This document shows positions 23,755 to 34,747 of a stretch of 64,000 bases of DNA, in pieces (position 1 is the first letter of the stretch; every line of letters starts with the position of its first letter). This DNA comes from Rhinopithecus roxellana (Eukaryota; Chordata; Mammalia; Primates; Cercopithecidae), in NCBI RefSeq assembly GCF_007565055.1, contig NC_044565.1:44837711-44901710 (forward strand), in the 5' to 3' direction. Made by a program: the position numbers and the translations under genes. A model generated the notes under the pieces. That model had not been told where the DNA came from. It worked only from the letters and a program-made list of their open reading frames with translations, and ran no database searches.

Positions 23755-24291
23755 TTGAGAGCAAACAGGATTTATTCCAGGCCTTTAAGGATGTGTAAAT
23801 ATATAGAAATATTTTAATATAACTCATTTTTTAATTTATTAGATCTAAAGAGAAACATATTTTCTCCTCAAAAAAAGTCAAAAGCAATTTCTAAAGGTCA
23901 ATTATAATTCTCGGCTTAAAAAAACAGAAATACAAAAATAAAATTAAATAACTCATATAAGTATCTCATATATAACTAACTCATATATAACTCACATATA
24001 ACTCATATACATACATGTGTTTGTGTGTATTAGCTCAAAAGCTAGAATGGTGCCAGAGTTATTTCCCATTAAGGTAGAGAAGAGCAAGGAAGATCATTAT
24101 TGTCACTCTTACAACACTGCAGCGGAGTAATTAACCAACTCAATTAGACAAGATAAATGAATTAGACGTATAATAATTATACAGGAAGCATTAAGAATAC
24201 CACTATTTGCAGATGATACGGCATTTTACAAGGGAAAATCAGGAGAAAGAAACTATTATAATAAAAGAATTAGGTGATATAGAAGAACATA

Positions 24292-24327
<36 letters not shown>

Positions 24328-24800
24328 AGACGGAGTCTCGCTCTGTCACCCAGGCTGGAGTGCAGTGGCCGGATCTCAGCTCACTGCAAGCTCCGCCTCC
24401 CGGGTTCACGCCATTCTCCTGCCTCAGCCTCCCAAGTAGCTGGGACTACAGGCGCCGCCACCTCGCCCGGCTAGTTTTTTGTATTTTTAGTAGAGACGGG
24501 GTTTCACCGTGTTAGCCAGGGTGGTCTACGATCTCCTGACCTCGTGATCCGCCCGTCTCGGCCTCCCAAAGTGCTGGGATTACAGGCTTGAGCCACCGCG
24601 CCCGGCAGAACATAAAACTTATAGCCACAAACTGCATATATAGAGAGATAAATATAAAATATACTTCAATATTAACAACAAAAGAGATATGTAAGATACT
24701 CAGGGATAGGGACACTTAATATCCTAAAGAGGTCAGTTTTACCTAAATTCATTTATTAGTGTTGTAATTCCAAATACTATAACAAAAGATACGTCTTCTG
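23755..24800 (+). mobile_element. Ancient L1M ORF2 reverse-transcriptase fragment
   Basis: 'ggatttattccaggccttta' and 'ccactatttgcagatgatac' are sense-strand L1 ORF2 landmarks. The second encodes the FADD form of the reverse-transcriptase active-site box at 24206-24217. Many stops and gaps make it dead. It is interrupted by an Alu at 24298-24606 and resumes at 24621 ('ataaaacttatagccac'). Confidence 0.65.
24298..24606 (-). mobile_element. Young AluYR-type, inverted, inside old L1M
   Basis: Reverse-complement full Alu with a T-run head and a perfect 14-bp target-site duplication AGAACATAAAACTT (24284-24297 and 24607-24620). It has 'gtggccggatctcagctcac' and 'ggcttgagccaccgcgcccg', the same Old World monkey-type variants as the 5.5-kb Alu. 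A 1-nt deletion gives 'ggcgccgccacc'. Confidence 0.95.
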
Positions 24801-25049
24801 AAACCATACAAGCCCATTTTTTTCCACATTATTAAACTACAATTGAGGGGAAATAAACTACAAATATTTAAATTGCACAATTGGATGAATTCTGAAATAC
24901 ATATACATATGAAACCATCATTACCATCAAGATATGCTTTTTTCCAAAAGTGTCTTCGTATTCATTTGCAATTCATCTTTTCTTGTCCCCAATCACAGAA
25001 AGTCATTTATTTTTATTTCTGTTATTATAAATTTACTTGCATATTTTAA
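24801..25049. other. Unassigned sequence between L1 fragments
   Basis: AT-rich, no feature seen. It may be further diverged L1. Confidence 0.4.
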
Positions 25050-26151
25050 AGTTCTAAATAAATGGAGTCATACAGTTTATACTATTTTTGTCTAACTTTA
25101 TTATAATTATTTTGAGATTCATATGTGTAAAATCTATCAATAGGTCATCCATTTTCAATGCTGCATAGTATTCCATTTTATGAGTATATCATAATTTGTT
25201 TATCTGTTAACCCATTGATAGACATATTAATTACTTCTAGTTATTGGCTATTGCAAATAGAGCTGCTATTCACATTTCTGTGTAACTTTTTGGTGTAAAC
25301 ATATACTTTCATTTCTCATGGGTAATACCTATGAAAGTAATGACTGGATTGCATGGTAGATATATGTTTAACTTTTTAAGAGACTGATGAACAGATTTTC
25401 AATTCATTCTACATATCTAAAACAGTGTATGGGAGTATCAGCCATTTCACATCCTCAACAGCACTTGCTACAGATGATCAGTCTTTGGAATTTTGACCAT
25501 TCTTGAGAGTGTGCAGTGACGTTTCAAAGTTATTTACATTTGCACTTCCCGAAATGTCTAATGATGTTGAGCATTTTTTCATGTTTATTTGTTATCAGTT
25601 CTTTAGTAAGGAATTTCTTCTGATCTTCTGCCCATTTTTGTGTGTTCTTATTAAGTTGTAGAAATTCCTAATACACTTTACAGAGCAGTCATTTGTTAGA
25701 TATATGTTTTGCAAACATCTTCTCCCCAGTCTGTGGCTGACAATTTCATTCTCATTTTGAGCGTTTTCGAAAACAAAATATTTTAATTTTATGAAGTCTA
25801 ATTTACTATGAATTGTGCTTTGGGTATTGTAGCTAATAAATCTTTGCCAACTCCTCCCGTATGTTTATCTGGGAGTTTTATACCTTTAGCTCTTAAATAC
25901 AAGTAAATCTATGATCCATTTTGAGGGGTTTTTAAAAATGTGAAATAAAATATGTGTTGACGTTTTGTTTTTCCTGCGGTTATTCAATATTTCCTGCAAA
26001 AATTTGTTAAAATAGCACTTTCCCATGGAATTGCCTCAATATGCTTGTGAAAAATCAATTGATCATTTATTATGAATTATTATTAATGTTTGGGTTTACT
26101 TCTGGAATCTCTGTTATGTCACACTGACCTAGATATTTGCCTTAGTGCCAA

Positions 26152-26440
26152 TTTTTTTTTTTTTTTATTTTTTTTTATTTTTTTTTGAGACGGAGTCTTG
26201 CTCTGTCACCCAGGCTGGAGTGCAGTGGCCGGATCTCGGCTCACTGCAAGCTCCGCCTCCTGGGTTTACGCCATTCTCCTACAGGCGCCCGCAACCTCGC
26301 CCGGCTAGTTTTTTGTATTTTTTAGTAGAAACGGGGTTTCACCGTGTTAGCCAGGATGGTCTCGATCTCCTGACCTCGTGATCCACCCGTCTCAGCCTCC
26401 CAAAGTGCTGGGATTACAGGCTTGAGCCACCGCGCCCGGC
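26152..26440 (-). mobile_element. AluYR-type, inverted, with 27-bp internal deletion
   Basis: Imperfect T-rich head ('ttttttattttttttta'), then a reverse-complement Alu. Flanks 'agtgccaattttt' (from 26144) and 'aatgccaattttt' (from 26442) form the target-site duplication. At about 26280 the text passes from 'ccattctcct' straight to 'acaggcgccc', skipping the roughly 27 nt that normally hold 'gcctcagcctccc..gtagctgggact'. Confidence 0.93.
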
Positions 26441-27085
26441 CAATGCCAATTTTTAAAGCAAAAACACAATATCCATATTATACTAGCTTCATAATAAGTC
26501 TGAAAGTCAGATAATGTAAGTGCTCTGTGTTCTTTTTCAAACGTTTTTGCCTATTCTGGTTCCTTTGTGTTTCCATATACATTTTAGAATCTAGTTAGCA
26601 AGTACTGCCATCCTCCCCAAACAAAAGCCTGCAGGGATTTTAGTTGGGATTACACTGAAACTATGAACTGGTTTAGGGAGACTGATATCTCAACAACTGT
26701 AAAACTTACAATCCAAGAACTTGATACATATCTCAATTTATTCATATTCTCTTTAATTTCTCTTAGCAATATATTATAGTTTTGATGTAAAGGTATTTAA
26801 CATATATTGTCAAAATTTTCTCTAAAATTTTTGTATTTTTGAAGCTATTTTAAATAGAATTCTCTTTAAATTCCCATTTCTGCCTGTTTGTTGCTACTAT
26901 ATGGAAATATAAGCTTTTACTTTTTCTGTTAATTTTTGTGTATTGATCTTATGTCTTGTACCCTTGCTGAACTCACTAATTTTTTTATCCTTTTCGTAGA
27001 TTTCTTAGGTTATATATGTGGCTAATCACGTTATCTGCACATAAAGACAGTTTTACTTTCTTTTTCAAATATGTATATTTTATTT

Positions 27086-27089
<4 letters not shown>

Positions 27090-27135
<46 letters not shown>

Positions 27136-27416
27136 AGACGGAGTCTCGCTCTGTCGCCCAGGCTGGAGTGCAGTGGCCGGATCTCAGCTCACTGCAAGCT
27201 CCGCCTCCGGGGTCCACGCCATTCTCCTGCCTCAGCCTCCCGAGTAGCTGGGACTACAGGCGCCGCCATCTCGCCCGGCTAATTTTTTGTATTTTTTAAG
27301 TGGAGACGGGGTTTCACTGTGTTAGCCAGGATGGTCTCGACCTCCTGACCTTGTGATCCGCCCGCCTCGGCCTCCCAAAGTGCTGGGATTACAGGCTTGA
27401 GCCACCGCGCCCGGCC
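27090..27416 (-). mobile_element. Young AluYR-type, inverted, inside L1M
   Basis: Full-length inverted Alu with a T-run of about 46. It has a perfect 17-bp duplication GTATATTTTATTTTCTT at 27073-27089 and 27417-27433. It carries the 'gtggccggatctcagctc' and 'cttgagccaccgcgcccggc' variants and shares the 'ggcgccgcca' deletion with the Alu at 24298. Confidence 0.96.
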
Positions 27417-28720
27417 GTATATTTTATTTTCTTAACTTTTTGCACTTGGTGAGACCTTCAATGCAGCATTGGATAAATATTGGAGGAACAGACATTCTTA
27501 CCTCATACCTCATCCTTGCTGAAAAAGAGTGTGTTCTTTCATCATTAAATATTATGTTAGTACAGATATTTTATAGATAAAGTTTAACAATTTAAGGAAG
27601 TTCCTATCACTAGTTTACTGAGAGTATTTGCTATCATGAAGATGTGTTACATTTTATCAAATATTTTTTTCTGTATCATGATGTTTTTCTTATTTAGACT
27701 GCAAATATGGTGGATTACATTGCATAATATTTTAGTATTGAACCAGTCTTTCATTTTTCACATCAACCTCATTTGATCAAAATGTATATTCTTTTCATTT
27801 ATTACTAGATTTGACGTCCTAAGTTTTGTTAAGAAGTTTTGGGTCTATGTTTACAAGGAACGTTGGTCAGTAGCATTCTTTTTTTGTAATGTAATTGTTT
27901 CTGTTTTCCTGGTAATACTGGCTGCATAGAAAGAATTGGGAAATGTTCTTACCTTTGAATTTGCAGGAAATGTTTGTATAAAATTGCAATTGTCTCTTCC
28001 TCTAGTGTTTGGTGAAACTGATCAGTGAAGGTATTTGGCTGGAAATTTTCAGTGTGGAAATGTTTTGACTCAAATTCAATTCTTCTAATAGATCTAGGGC
28101 TTTTTGGGGTATCTATTTCTTCTTGAGTGAGATTTTTGTAGATTGTGTCTTTCAGGAACTTTCTCTATTTAATCTAAGTTTTCAAATTGTTGGTATAAAT
28201 TTGTTTTTAAATTGCTATTTTTATCCTTTTTAAGTCTATGGGATCTTTAGTGTTGTTCCCTCTCTCAGCTTGGTATCATCAACATATCTTCCCTCCTTTA
28301 CCCTGATCAGTCTGGCTAAAGGTTTACTATATTTGTTGATATCCTCAAATAAAACTTTCTATGTCACTGATTTTCTTTCTGCTTTTTTATTTTTCCATTT
28401 TATTTTTTTCTGCTTTTATCTTCATTTCCTTTCTCCTAGTTGTTTTAGTTTAAATTGCCTTTTTTGATCCTAACATCTTAAGAAGGATACATAGGTCACT
28501 GATGTGACACCCATCTTCTTCTGTACTACCGAAAGTGTTTAATACTGTAAGTTTCCTTAGGCACTATATTAACTGTACTCCAAGAATTTTGTCTCTTTTT
28601 AAATTTCATTCCATCTCAGATACTTTCTATTTTTGCTTTTGATTTTGTGTCTGTCCTGTGTTATTTACAGATGTGTCCTTTTATTTCGTTTGGGGGTTTT
28701 CCAGGTATCTTTTACTTGCA

Positions 28721-29160
28721 GTAAAAACTACATACATATACTGATCTGAACTGGGCCAAAGACTCAAAAATGTCCTTCTGAATGTCTCTCAAAAATGTCT
28801 CTATCCCTCTGTCTCTCTCTGTGTGTGGTCTGTACTCTAAGGTATTCTGCTCCACAAATTCCAGTGATCTTGCTCCCACTGCTCAAACTTTTAATACTGT
28901 CTTCTCACCTCAGACATACTGCTACACTCTGTTTGGATACTCCTATCCTGAGCTACATTCGACCTGCAAATTCACTCCAGGAAATAAAGGAGCAAATCTA
29001 GGGCTCACTTTGTGTCTCCCGTCTCAAGGATTACTGTTCTGTGCTGCTTGTTGGTCAACATCAGAAATCTGTTGTTTCACATATTTAGTAAAAGTTATTA
29101 ATTGTTTCAAGGTCGGTTAATGAATCCAGTTCTTGTTACTCCATCATGGATGGAAACAGA
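28721..29160 (-). mobile_element. L1M 5' end, inverted
   Basis: The terminal 'gttactccatcatggatgga' at 29127-29150 reads in reverse as the start of old L1M elements ('..ccaagatggagtaac'). Upstream, 'ttgtttcacatatttagtaa' and 'gattactgttctgtgctgct' fit the same 5'UTR. It directly follows the L1M ORF2 block with no room for ORF1, so either ORF1 was deleted or these are two separate pieces. Confidence 0.55.
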
Positions 29161-29248
29161 AAATTTTATCTATACAAGCTGATATGTAAAATAAATATAC
29201 AAGGACATCTAGAAAAAAAGAAGGCAAATACAGAAAGCAAAATATTCT

Positions 29249-29454
29249 CTTTTTTTATAGTTAACTTCTCAGTTTTATTTTTTTATTATACTTTAAGTTC
29301 TAGGGTACATGTGCATAACGTGCAGATTTGTTACGTATGTATACATATGTCATGCTGGTGTGCTGCACCCATTAACTCATCATTTACATTAGGTATATCT
29401 CCTAACGCTATCCCTTCCCCCTACCCCCTCCCCACAATAGGACCCGGTGAGAAT
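29249..29454 (-). mobile_element. Short 5'-truncated L1PA with probable 3' transduction
   Basis: About 180 bp of antisense L1PA 3' end ('actttaagttctagggtaca' to 'cacaataggacccggtga'). It is bounded by an exact 12-bp duplication GCAAAATATTCT at 29237-29248 and 29455-29466. Between the L1 A-rich end and the outer A-run lies 16 nt, on the element's strand CTGAGAAGTTAACTAT. This looks like host sequence picked up by read-through from the source element. Confidence 0.85.
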
Positions 29455-29466
29455 GCAAAATATTCT

Positions 29467-29679
29467 AAAGAATGACTGACCCCCTTCTCTACACTAGATT
29501 GTGTCATGAAAAAATATTCTGTGTGAATGTGTGAGTGTGGGTGTGGTCAGAGGAATTTTTCAAGATTTAAAGAGATTTTAGGGGCATAACAGCAAAATGC
29601 AATATGTAGACTCTGAATACTGGAGTGTAATCTAGGATATTTCAATATGGACTAGATATTTAAAAACTACTTAGAAATT
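29467..29679. other. Unassigned short gap between L1 pieces
   Basis: No feature was seen. A short TG-rich run ('gtgtgaatgtgtgagtgtgg') lies at 29521-29545. Confidence 0.5.
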
Positions 29680-29936
29680 ATTTTTAACTTGGTATTATAA
29701 TGATAGTATATATATGAGAAATTTTCTCTTTGCAAGTCCATACAAAAGCATTTAGTATGAATTTTATGTATTAATAGACAGTTATACAGAAAATCATTGA
29801 GAGAAGAAAAATGAGAGCAATGACAGTGAACTAGCCTTATCAGATGTTAAAACATACTATTAGCCCTCAATAAATGACTATAACTATTGTCTGTTTATTG
29901 CTTTACCAACATGAAAAAGGAAATGATATTATTTCG
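29680..29936 (+). mobile_element. Old L1M ORF2 fragment
   Basis: 'ctagccttatcagatgttaa' and 'aacatactattagccctcaa' resemble the sense L1M region downstream of the reverse-transcriptase core. Weak and diverged. It contains the left arm of a 19-bp inverted repeat (29856-29874). Confidence 0.45.
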
Positions 29937-29955
29937 TTTATTGAGGGCTAATAGT
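29856..29955. repeat. 19-bp perfect inverted repeat at an L1 junction
   Basis: ACTATTAGCCCTCAATAAA at 29856-29874 and its exact reverse complement at 29937-29955, separated by 62 bp. The right arm abuts the broken end of the older inverted L1 that starts near 29956-29962. Confidence 0.95.
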
Positions 29956-30613
29956 TTCTGTAGGCATGATAGCAGATGAAAGTAATGTATATTCTGTTGT
30001 TTTTGGTTGGAGAGTTCTGTAGATATCTGTTAGTTCCAATTGGTCAAATATCGAGTTCAGGTCCCAAATATCTTTGTTAGTTTCCTTCCTCAGTGATCTG
30101 TCTAATAATGTCAGTAGTGTTGAAGTCTCCCACTATTATTGTGTGGTTAAATCCTTTTGTAGATCTCTAAGGACTTTCAAAATGAATCTGTTGCTCCTGT
30201 CTTGGGTGCATATATATTTAGAATGGTTAAGTCCTCTTGTTCAATTGTGCCCTTTACCATTATAGAATGCCCTTCTTTGTCTGTTTTGATCTTTGTTGGA
30301 TTAAAATCTGTTTTGTCTGAAATTAGAATGGTAACCCCTGAATGTTATGTTTTCCATTTGCTTGGTAGATTTTTCTCCATTCCCTTACTTGAGCCTATGA
30401 GTGTCATTGCATGTGAGATGGGTCTCTCAAAGACAGCACACTGTTGGCTTTTGCTTCTATCCACCTTGCTCCTTTGTGCCTTTTAACTGGTACACTTAGC
30501 CCGTTTACATTCAATGTTAATATTGATATGTACAGATTTGATCCTCTCACCATGTTAATAGCTGGTTATTATGCAGACTTGTTTCTGTGGTTGCTTTGTA
30601 GTGGTTATGTACG
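29956..30613 (-). mobile_element. Older L1, ORF2 5' (endonuclease) part; left half split by L1PA
   Basis: Antisense ORF2 endonuclease-region landmarks: 'aatgtatattctgttgtttt', 'tgttgaagtctcccactatt', 'gcatatatatttagaatggt', 'gcatgtgagatgggtctc'. Its 3' two-thirds are missing to the left, so this is a deletion junction, not a normal L1 3' end. Its right side is interrupted by the younger L1 and resumes at 35789. L1PB-like age. Confidence 0.85.
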
Positions 30614-30618
30614 TAAGT

Positions 30619-30620
<2 letters not shown>

Positions 30621-30662
<42 letters not shown>
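30621..30662. repeat. (ATT)n microsatellite in the L1 tail
   Basis: About 14 ATT units form the 3' tail of the inverted young L1, as expected for an AATAAT-type L1PA tail that expanded. Confidence 0.95.
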
Positions 30663-30866
30663 AGTTCTAGGGTACATGTGCATAACATGCAGGTTTGTTA
30701 CATATGTATACTTGTGCCATGTTGGTGTGCTGCACCCATCAACTCGTCAGCACCCATCAACTCATCCTTTACATCAGGTATAACTCCCAATGCAATCCCT
30801 CCCCCCTCCCTATAATAGGCCCCGGTGTGTGATGTTCCCTTTCCCGAGTCCAAGTGATCTCATTGT

Positions 30867-33800
30867 TCATTTCCCACCTATGAGTGAGAACATGCGGTGT
30901 TTGGTTTTCTGTTCTTGTGATAGTTTGCTAAGAATGATGGTTTCCAGCTGCATCCATGTCCCTACAAAGGACAAGAACTCATCCTTTCTTATGGCTGCAT
31001 AGTATTCCATGGTGTATATGTGCCACATTTTCTTAATCCAGTCTGTCACTGATGGACATTTGGGTTGATTCCAAGTCTTTGCTATCGTGAATAGTGCTGC
31101 AATAAACATACGAGTGCATGTGTCTTTATAGCAGCATGATTTATAATCGTTAGGGTATATACCCAGTAATGGGATGACTGGGTCATATGGTACTTCTAGT
31201 TCTAGATCCTTGAGGAAATGCCATACTGTTTTCCATAATAGCTGAACTAGTTTACAATCCCACCAACAGTGTAAAAGTGTTCCTATTTCTCCACATCCTC
31301 TCCAGCAGCTGTTGTTTCCTGACTTTTTAATGATTGCCATTCTAACTGGTGTGACATGGTATCTCATTGTGGTTTTGATTTACATTTCTCTGATGGCCAG
31401 TGATGATGAGCATTTTTTCATGTGTCTGTTGGTTGTATGCATGTCTTCTTTTGAGAAATGTCTGCTCATATCCCTTGCCCAATGTTTGATGGGGTTGTTT
31501 GCTGTTTTCTTGTAAATTTGTTTGAGTTCTTTGTAGGTTCTGGATATTAGCCCTTTCTCAGATGAGTACATTTCAAAAATTTTCTCCCATTCTGTAGATT
31601 ACCTGTTCACTCTGATGGTAGTTTCTTTGGCTGTGTAGAAGCTCTTTAGTTTAATTAGATCCCATTTGTCAATTTTGGCTTTTGTTCCATTGCTTTTGGT
31701 GTTTTAGACATGAAGTCCTTGCCCATGCCTATGTCCTGAATGGTATTACCTAAGTTTTCTTCTAGGGTTTTTATGGTATTAGGTCTAACATTTAAGTCTC
31801 TAATCCATCTTGAATTAATTTTCGTATAAGGAGTAAGGAAAGGATCCAGTTTCAGCTTTCTACTTATGGCTAGCCAATTTTTCCAGCACCATTTATTAAA
31901 TAGGGAATCCTTTCCCCATTTTGTGTTTTTCTCAGGTTTGTCAAAGATCAGATGGCTGTAGATGTGTGGTATTATTTCTGAGGACTCTGTTCTTTTTCAT
32001 TGGTCTATATCTCTGTTTTGGTATCTGTACCATGCTGTTTTGGTTACTGTAGCCTTGTAGTATAGTTTGAAGTCAGGTAGCGTGATGCCTCCAGCTTTGT
32101 TCTTTTGACTTAGGATTGTCTTGGCAATGCGGGCTCATTTTTGGTTCCAAACGAACTTTAAAACAGTTTTTTCCAATTCTGTGAAGAAACTCACTGGTAG
32201 GTCGATGGGGATGGCATTGAATCTATAAATTACCTTGGGCAGTATGGCCATTTTCATGATATTGATTCTTCCTATCCATGAGCAGGGTATGTTCTTCCAT
32301 TTGTTTGTGTCCGCTTTTATTTCACTGAGCAGTGGTTTGTAGTTCTCCTTGAAGAGGTCCTTTACATCCCTTGTAAGTTGGATTCCTAGGTATTTTATTC
32401 TCTTTGAATCTATTGTGAATGGAAGTTCATTCATGATTTGGCTCTCTGTTTGTCTGTTACTGGTGTATAAGAATGCTTGTGATTTTTGCACATTGATTTT
32501 GTATTCTGAGACTTTGCTGAAGTTGCTTATCAGCTTAAGGAGATTTTGGGCTGAGACAATGGGGTTTTCTAAATATACAATCATGTCATCTGCAAACAGG
32601 GACAACTTTACTTCTTCTTTTCCTAACTGAATACCCTTGATTTCTTTCTCTTGCCTGATTGCCCTAGCCAGAACTTCCAACACTATGTTGAATAGAAGTG
32701 GTGAGAGAGGGCATACCAGTCTTGTGCCAGTTTTCAAAGGGAATGCTTCCAGTTTTTGCCCATTCAGTATGATATTGGTTGTGGGTTTGTCATAAATAAC
32801 TCTTATTATTTTGAGATACGTTCCATCAATACCGAATTTATTGAGCGTTTATAGCATGAAGGGCTGTTGAAATTTGTCAAAGGCCTTTTCTGCATCTATT
32901 GAGATAATCATGTGGTTTTTGTCTTTGCTTCTGTTTATATGCTGGATTACGTTTATTGATTTGCGTATGTTAAACCACCTTGCATCCCAGGGATGAAGCC
33001 CACTTGATCATGGTAGATAAGCTTTTTGATGTGCTGCTGAATCCAGTTTGCCCGTATTTTATTGAGGATTTTTGCATCGATGTTCATCAGGGATATTGGT
33101 CTAAAATTCTCTTTTTTTGTTGTGTCTCTGCCAGGCTTTGGTATCAGGATGATGTTGGCCTCATAAAATGAGTTAGGGAGGATTCCCTCTTTTTCTATTG
33201 ATTGGAGTAGTTTCAGAAGGAATGGTACCAGCTCCTTCTTGTACCTCTGGTGGAATTCAGCTGTGAATCCATCTGGTCCTGGACTTTTTTTGGTGGGTAG
33301 GCTATTAATTTTTGCCTCAATTTCAGAGCCTGCTATTGGTCTATTCAGGGATTCAGCTTCTTCCTGGTTTAGTCTTGGGAGAGTGTAAGTGTCCAGGAAA
33401 TTATCCATTTCTTCTAGAATTTCTAGTTGATTTGCGTAGAGGTGTTTATAGTATTCTCTGATGGTAGTTTGTATTTCTGTGGGGTCAGTGGTGATATCCC
33501 CTTTATCATTTTTTATTGCGTCTATTTGATTCTTCTTTTTCTCTTTATTACTCTTCCTAGCAGTCTATCAATTTTGTTGATCTTTTCAAAAAACCAACTC
33601 CTGGATTCATTGATTTTTTGGAGGACTTTTTGTGTTTCTATCTCCTTCAGTTCTGCTCTGATCTTAGTTATTTCTTGCCTTCTGCTAGCATTTGAATGTG
33701 TTTGCTCTTGCTTCTCTAGTTCTTTTAATTGTGATGTTAGAGTGTCCACTTTAGATCTTTCCACCTTTCTCTTGTGGGCATTTAGTGCTATAAATTTCCC

Positions 33801-34684
33801 TCTACACACTGCTTTAAATGTGTCCCAGAGATTCTGGTATGTTGTATGTTTGTTCTCATTGGTTTCAAAGAACATCTTTATTTCTGCCTTCATTTCGTTC
33901 TGTACCCAGTAGTCATTCAGGAGCAGGTTGTTCAGTTTCCATATAGTTGAGCGGTTTTGATTGGGTTTCTTAGTCCTGAGTTCTAGTTTGATTGCACTGT
34001 GGTCTGAGAGACAGTTTGTTATAATTTCTGTTCTTGTACATTTGCTGAGGAGTGCTTTACTTCCAATTATGTGGTCAATTTTGGAAGTGTGATGTGGTGC
34101 TGAGAAGAATGTATATTCTGTTGATTTGGGGTGGAGAGTTCTATAGATGTCAATAAGGTCTGCTTGGTGCAGAGATGAGTTCAATTCCTGGATATCCTTG
34201 TTAACTTTCTGTCTCGTTGATCTGTCTAATGTTGACAGTGGGGTGTTGAAGTCTCCCATTATTATTGTATGGGAGTCTAAGTCTCTTTGTAAATCTCTAA
34301 GGACTTGCTTTATGAATTTGGGGGCTCCTGTATTGGGTGCATATATATTTAGGATAGTTAGCTCTTCCTGTTGAATTGATCCCTTTACCATTATTAATGG
34401 CCTTCTTTGTCTCTTTTAATCTTTGATGGTTTAAAGTCTGTTTTATCAGAGACTAGTATTGCAACCCCTGCTTTTTTTTGTTCTCCATTTGCTTGGTAGA
34501 TCTTCCTCCATCCCTTTATTTTGAGCCTATGTATGTCTCTGCATGTGAGATGGGTCTCCTGAATCCAGCAGACTGATGGGTCTTGACTCTTTATCCAGTT
34601 TGCCAGTCTGTGTCTTTTAAATGGAGCATTTAGTCCATTAACATTTAAGGTTAATATTGTTATGTGTGAACTTGATCCTGCCAT
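30867..34684 (-). pseudogene. L1 ORF2 (endonuclease/reverse transcriptase), disrupted
   Basis: The sequence spans the full ORF2 length (3818 nt against about 3.83 kb). The endonuclease starts at 34684 with a methionine and 'HITILTLNVNGLNAP', continues through 'CWIQETHLTCRD', and then breaks: one nucleotide is missing near 34386-34392, producing a stop after 'KRDKEGH'. Endonuclease text resumes in 33522-34391 with 'GDFNTPLS' and 'SDHSAIKLEL'. The reverse-transcriptase part includes 'KKSPGPDGFTAEFHQ' (32953-33408) and the FADD active-site box in 32135-32737. The C-terminal cysteine-region piece is 30867-31367 ('HCWWDCKLVQ'). In life this protein nicks target DNA and primes reverse transcription; several frameshifts and stops kill it here. 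Confidence 0.92.
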
Positions 34685-34747
34685 AATGATATTAACTGGT
34701 TATTTTGCTTGTTAGTTGATGCAGTTTCTTCCTAGCCTTGATGGTCT

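Larger units (their letters stand above)
25050..28720 (-). mobile_element. Old L1M ORF2 body, inverted, carrying two Alus
   Basis: About 3 kb of antisense L1 ORF2 in collinear order from the 3' side: 'tgctgcatagtattccattt', 'aatgatgttgagcatttttt', 'gtcatttgttagatatatg', 'atgatccattttgagggg', 'gggattacactgaaactatg', 'cttgtacccttgctgaactc'. Thereafter come the antisense reverse-transcriptase and endonuclease parts. High divergence and no open frames indicate an old L1M. Two AluY copies split it. Confidence 0.85.

Noticed and set aside
33427..33912. 161-codon plus-strand frame rich in hydrophobic residues
   Set aside because: It is the antisense of the L1 ORF2 endonuclease/linker region; the apparent membrane-like composition comes from reverse-complemented lysine-rich coding sequence.
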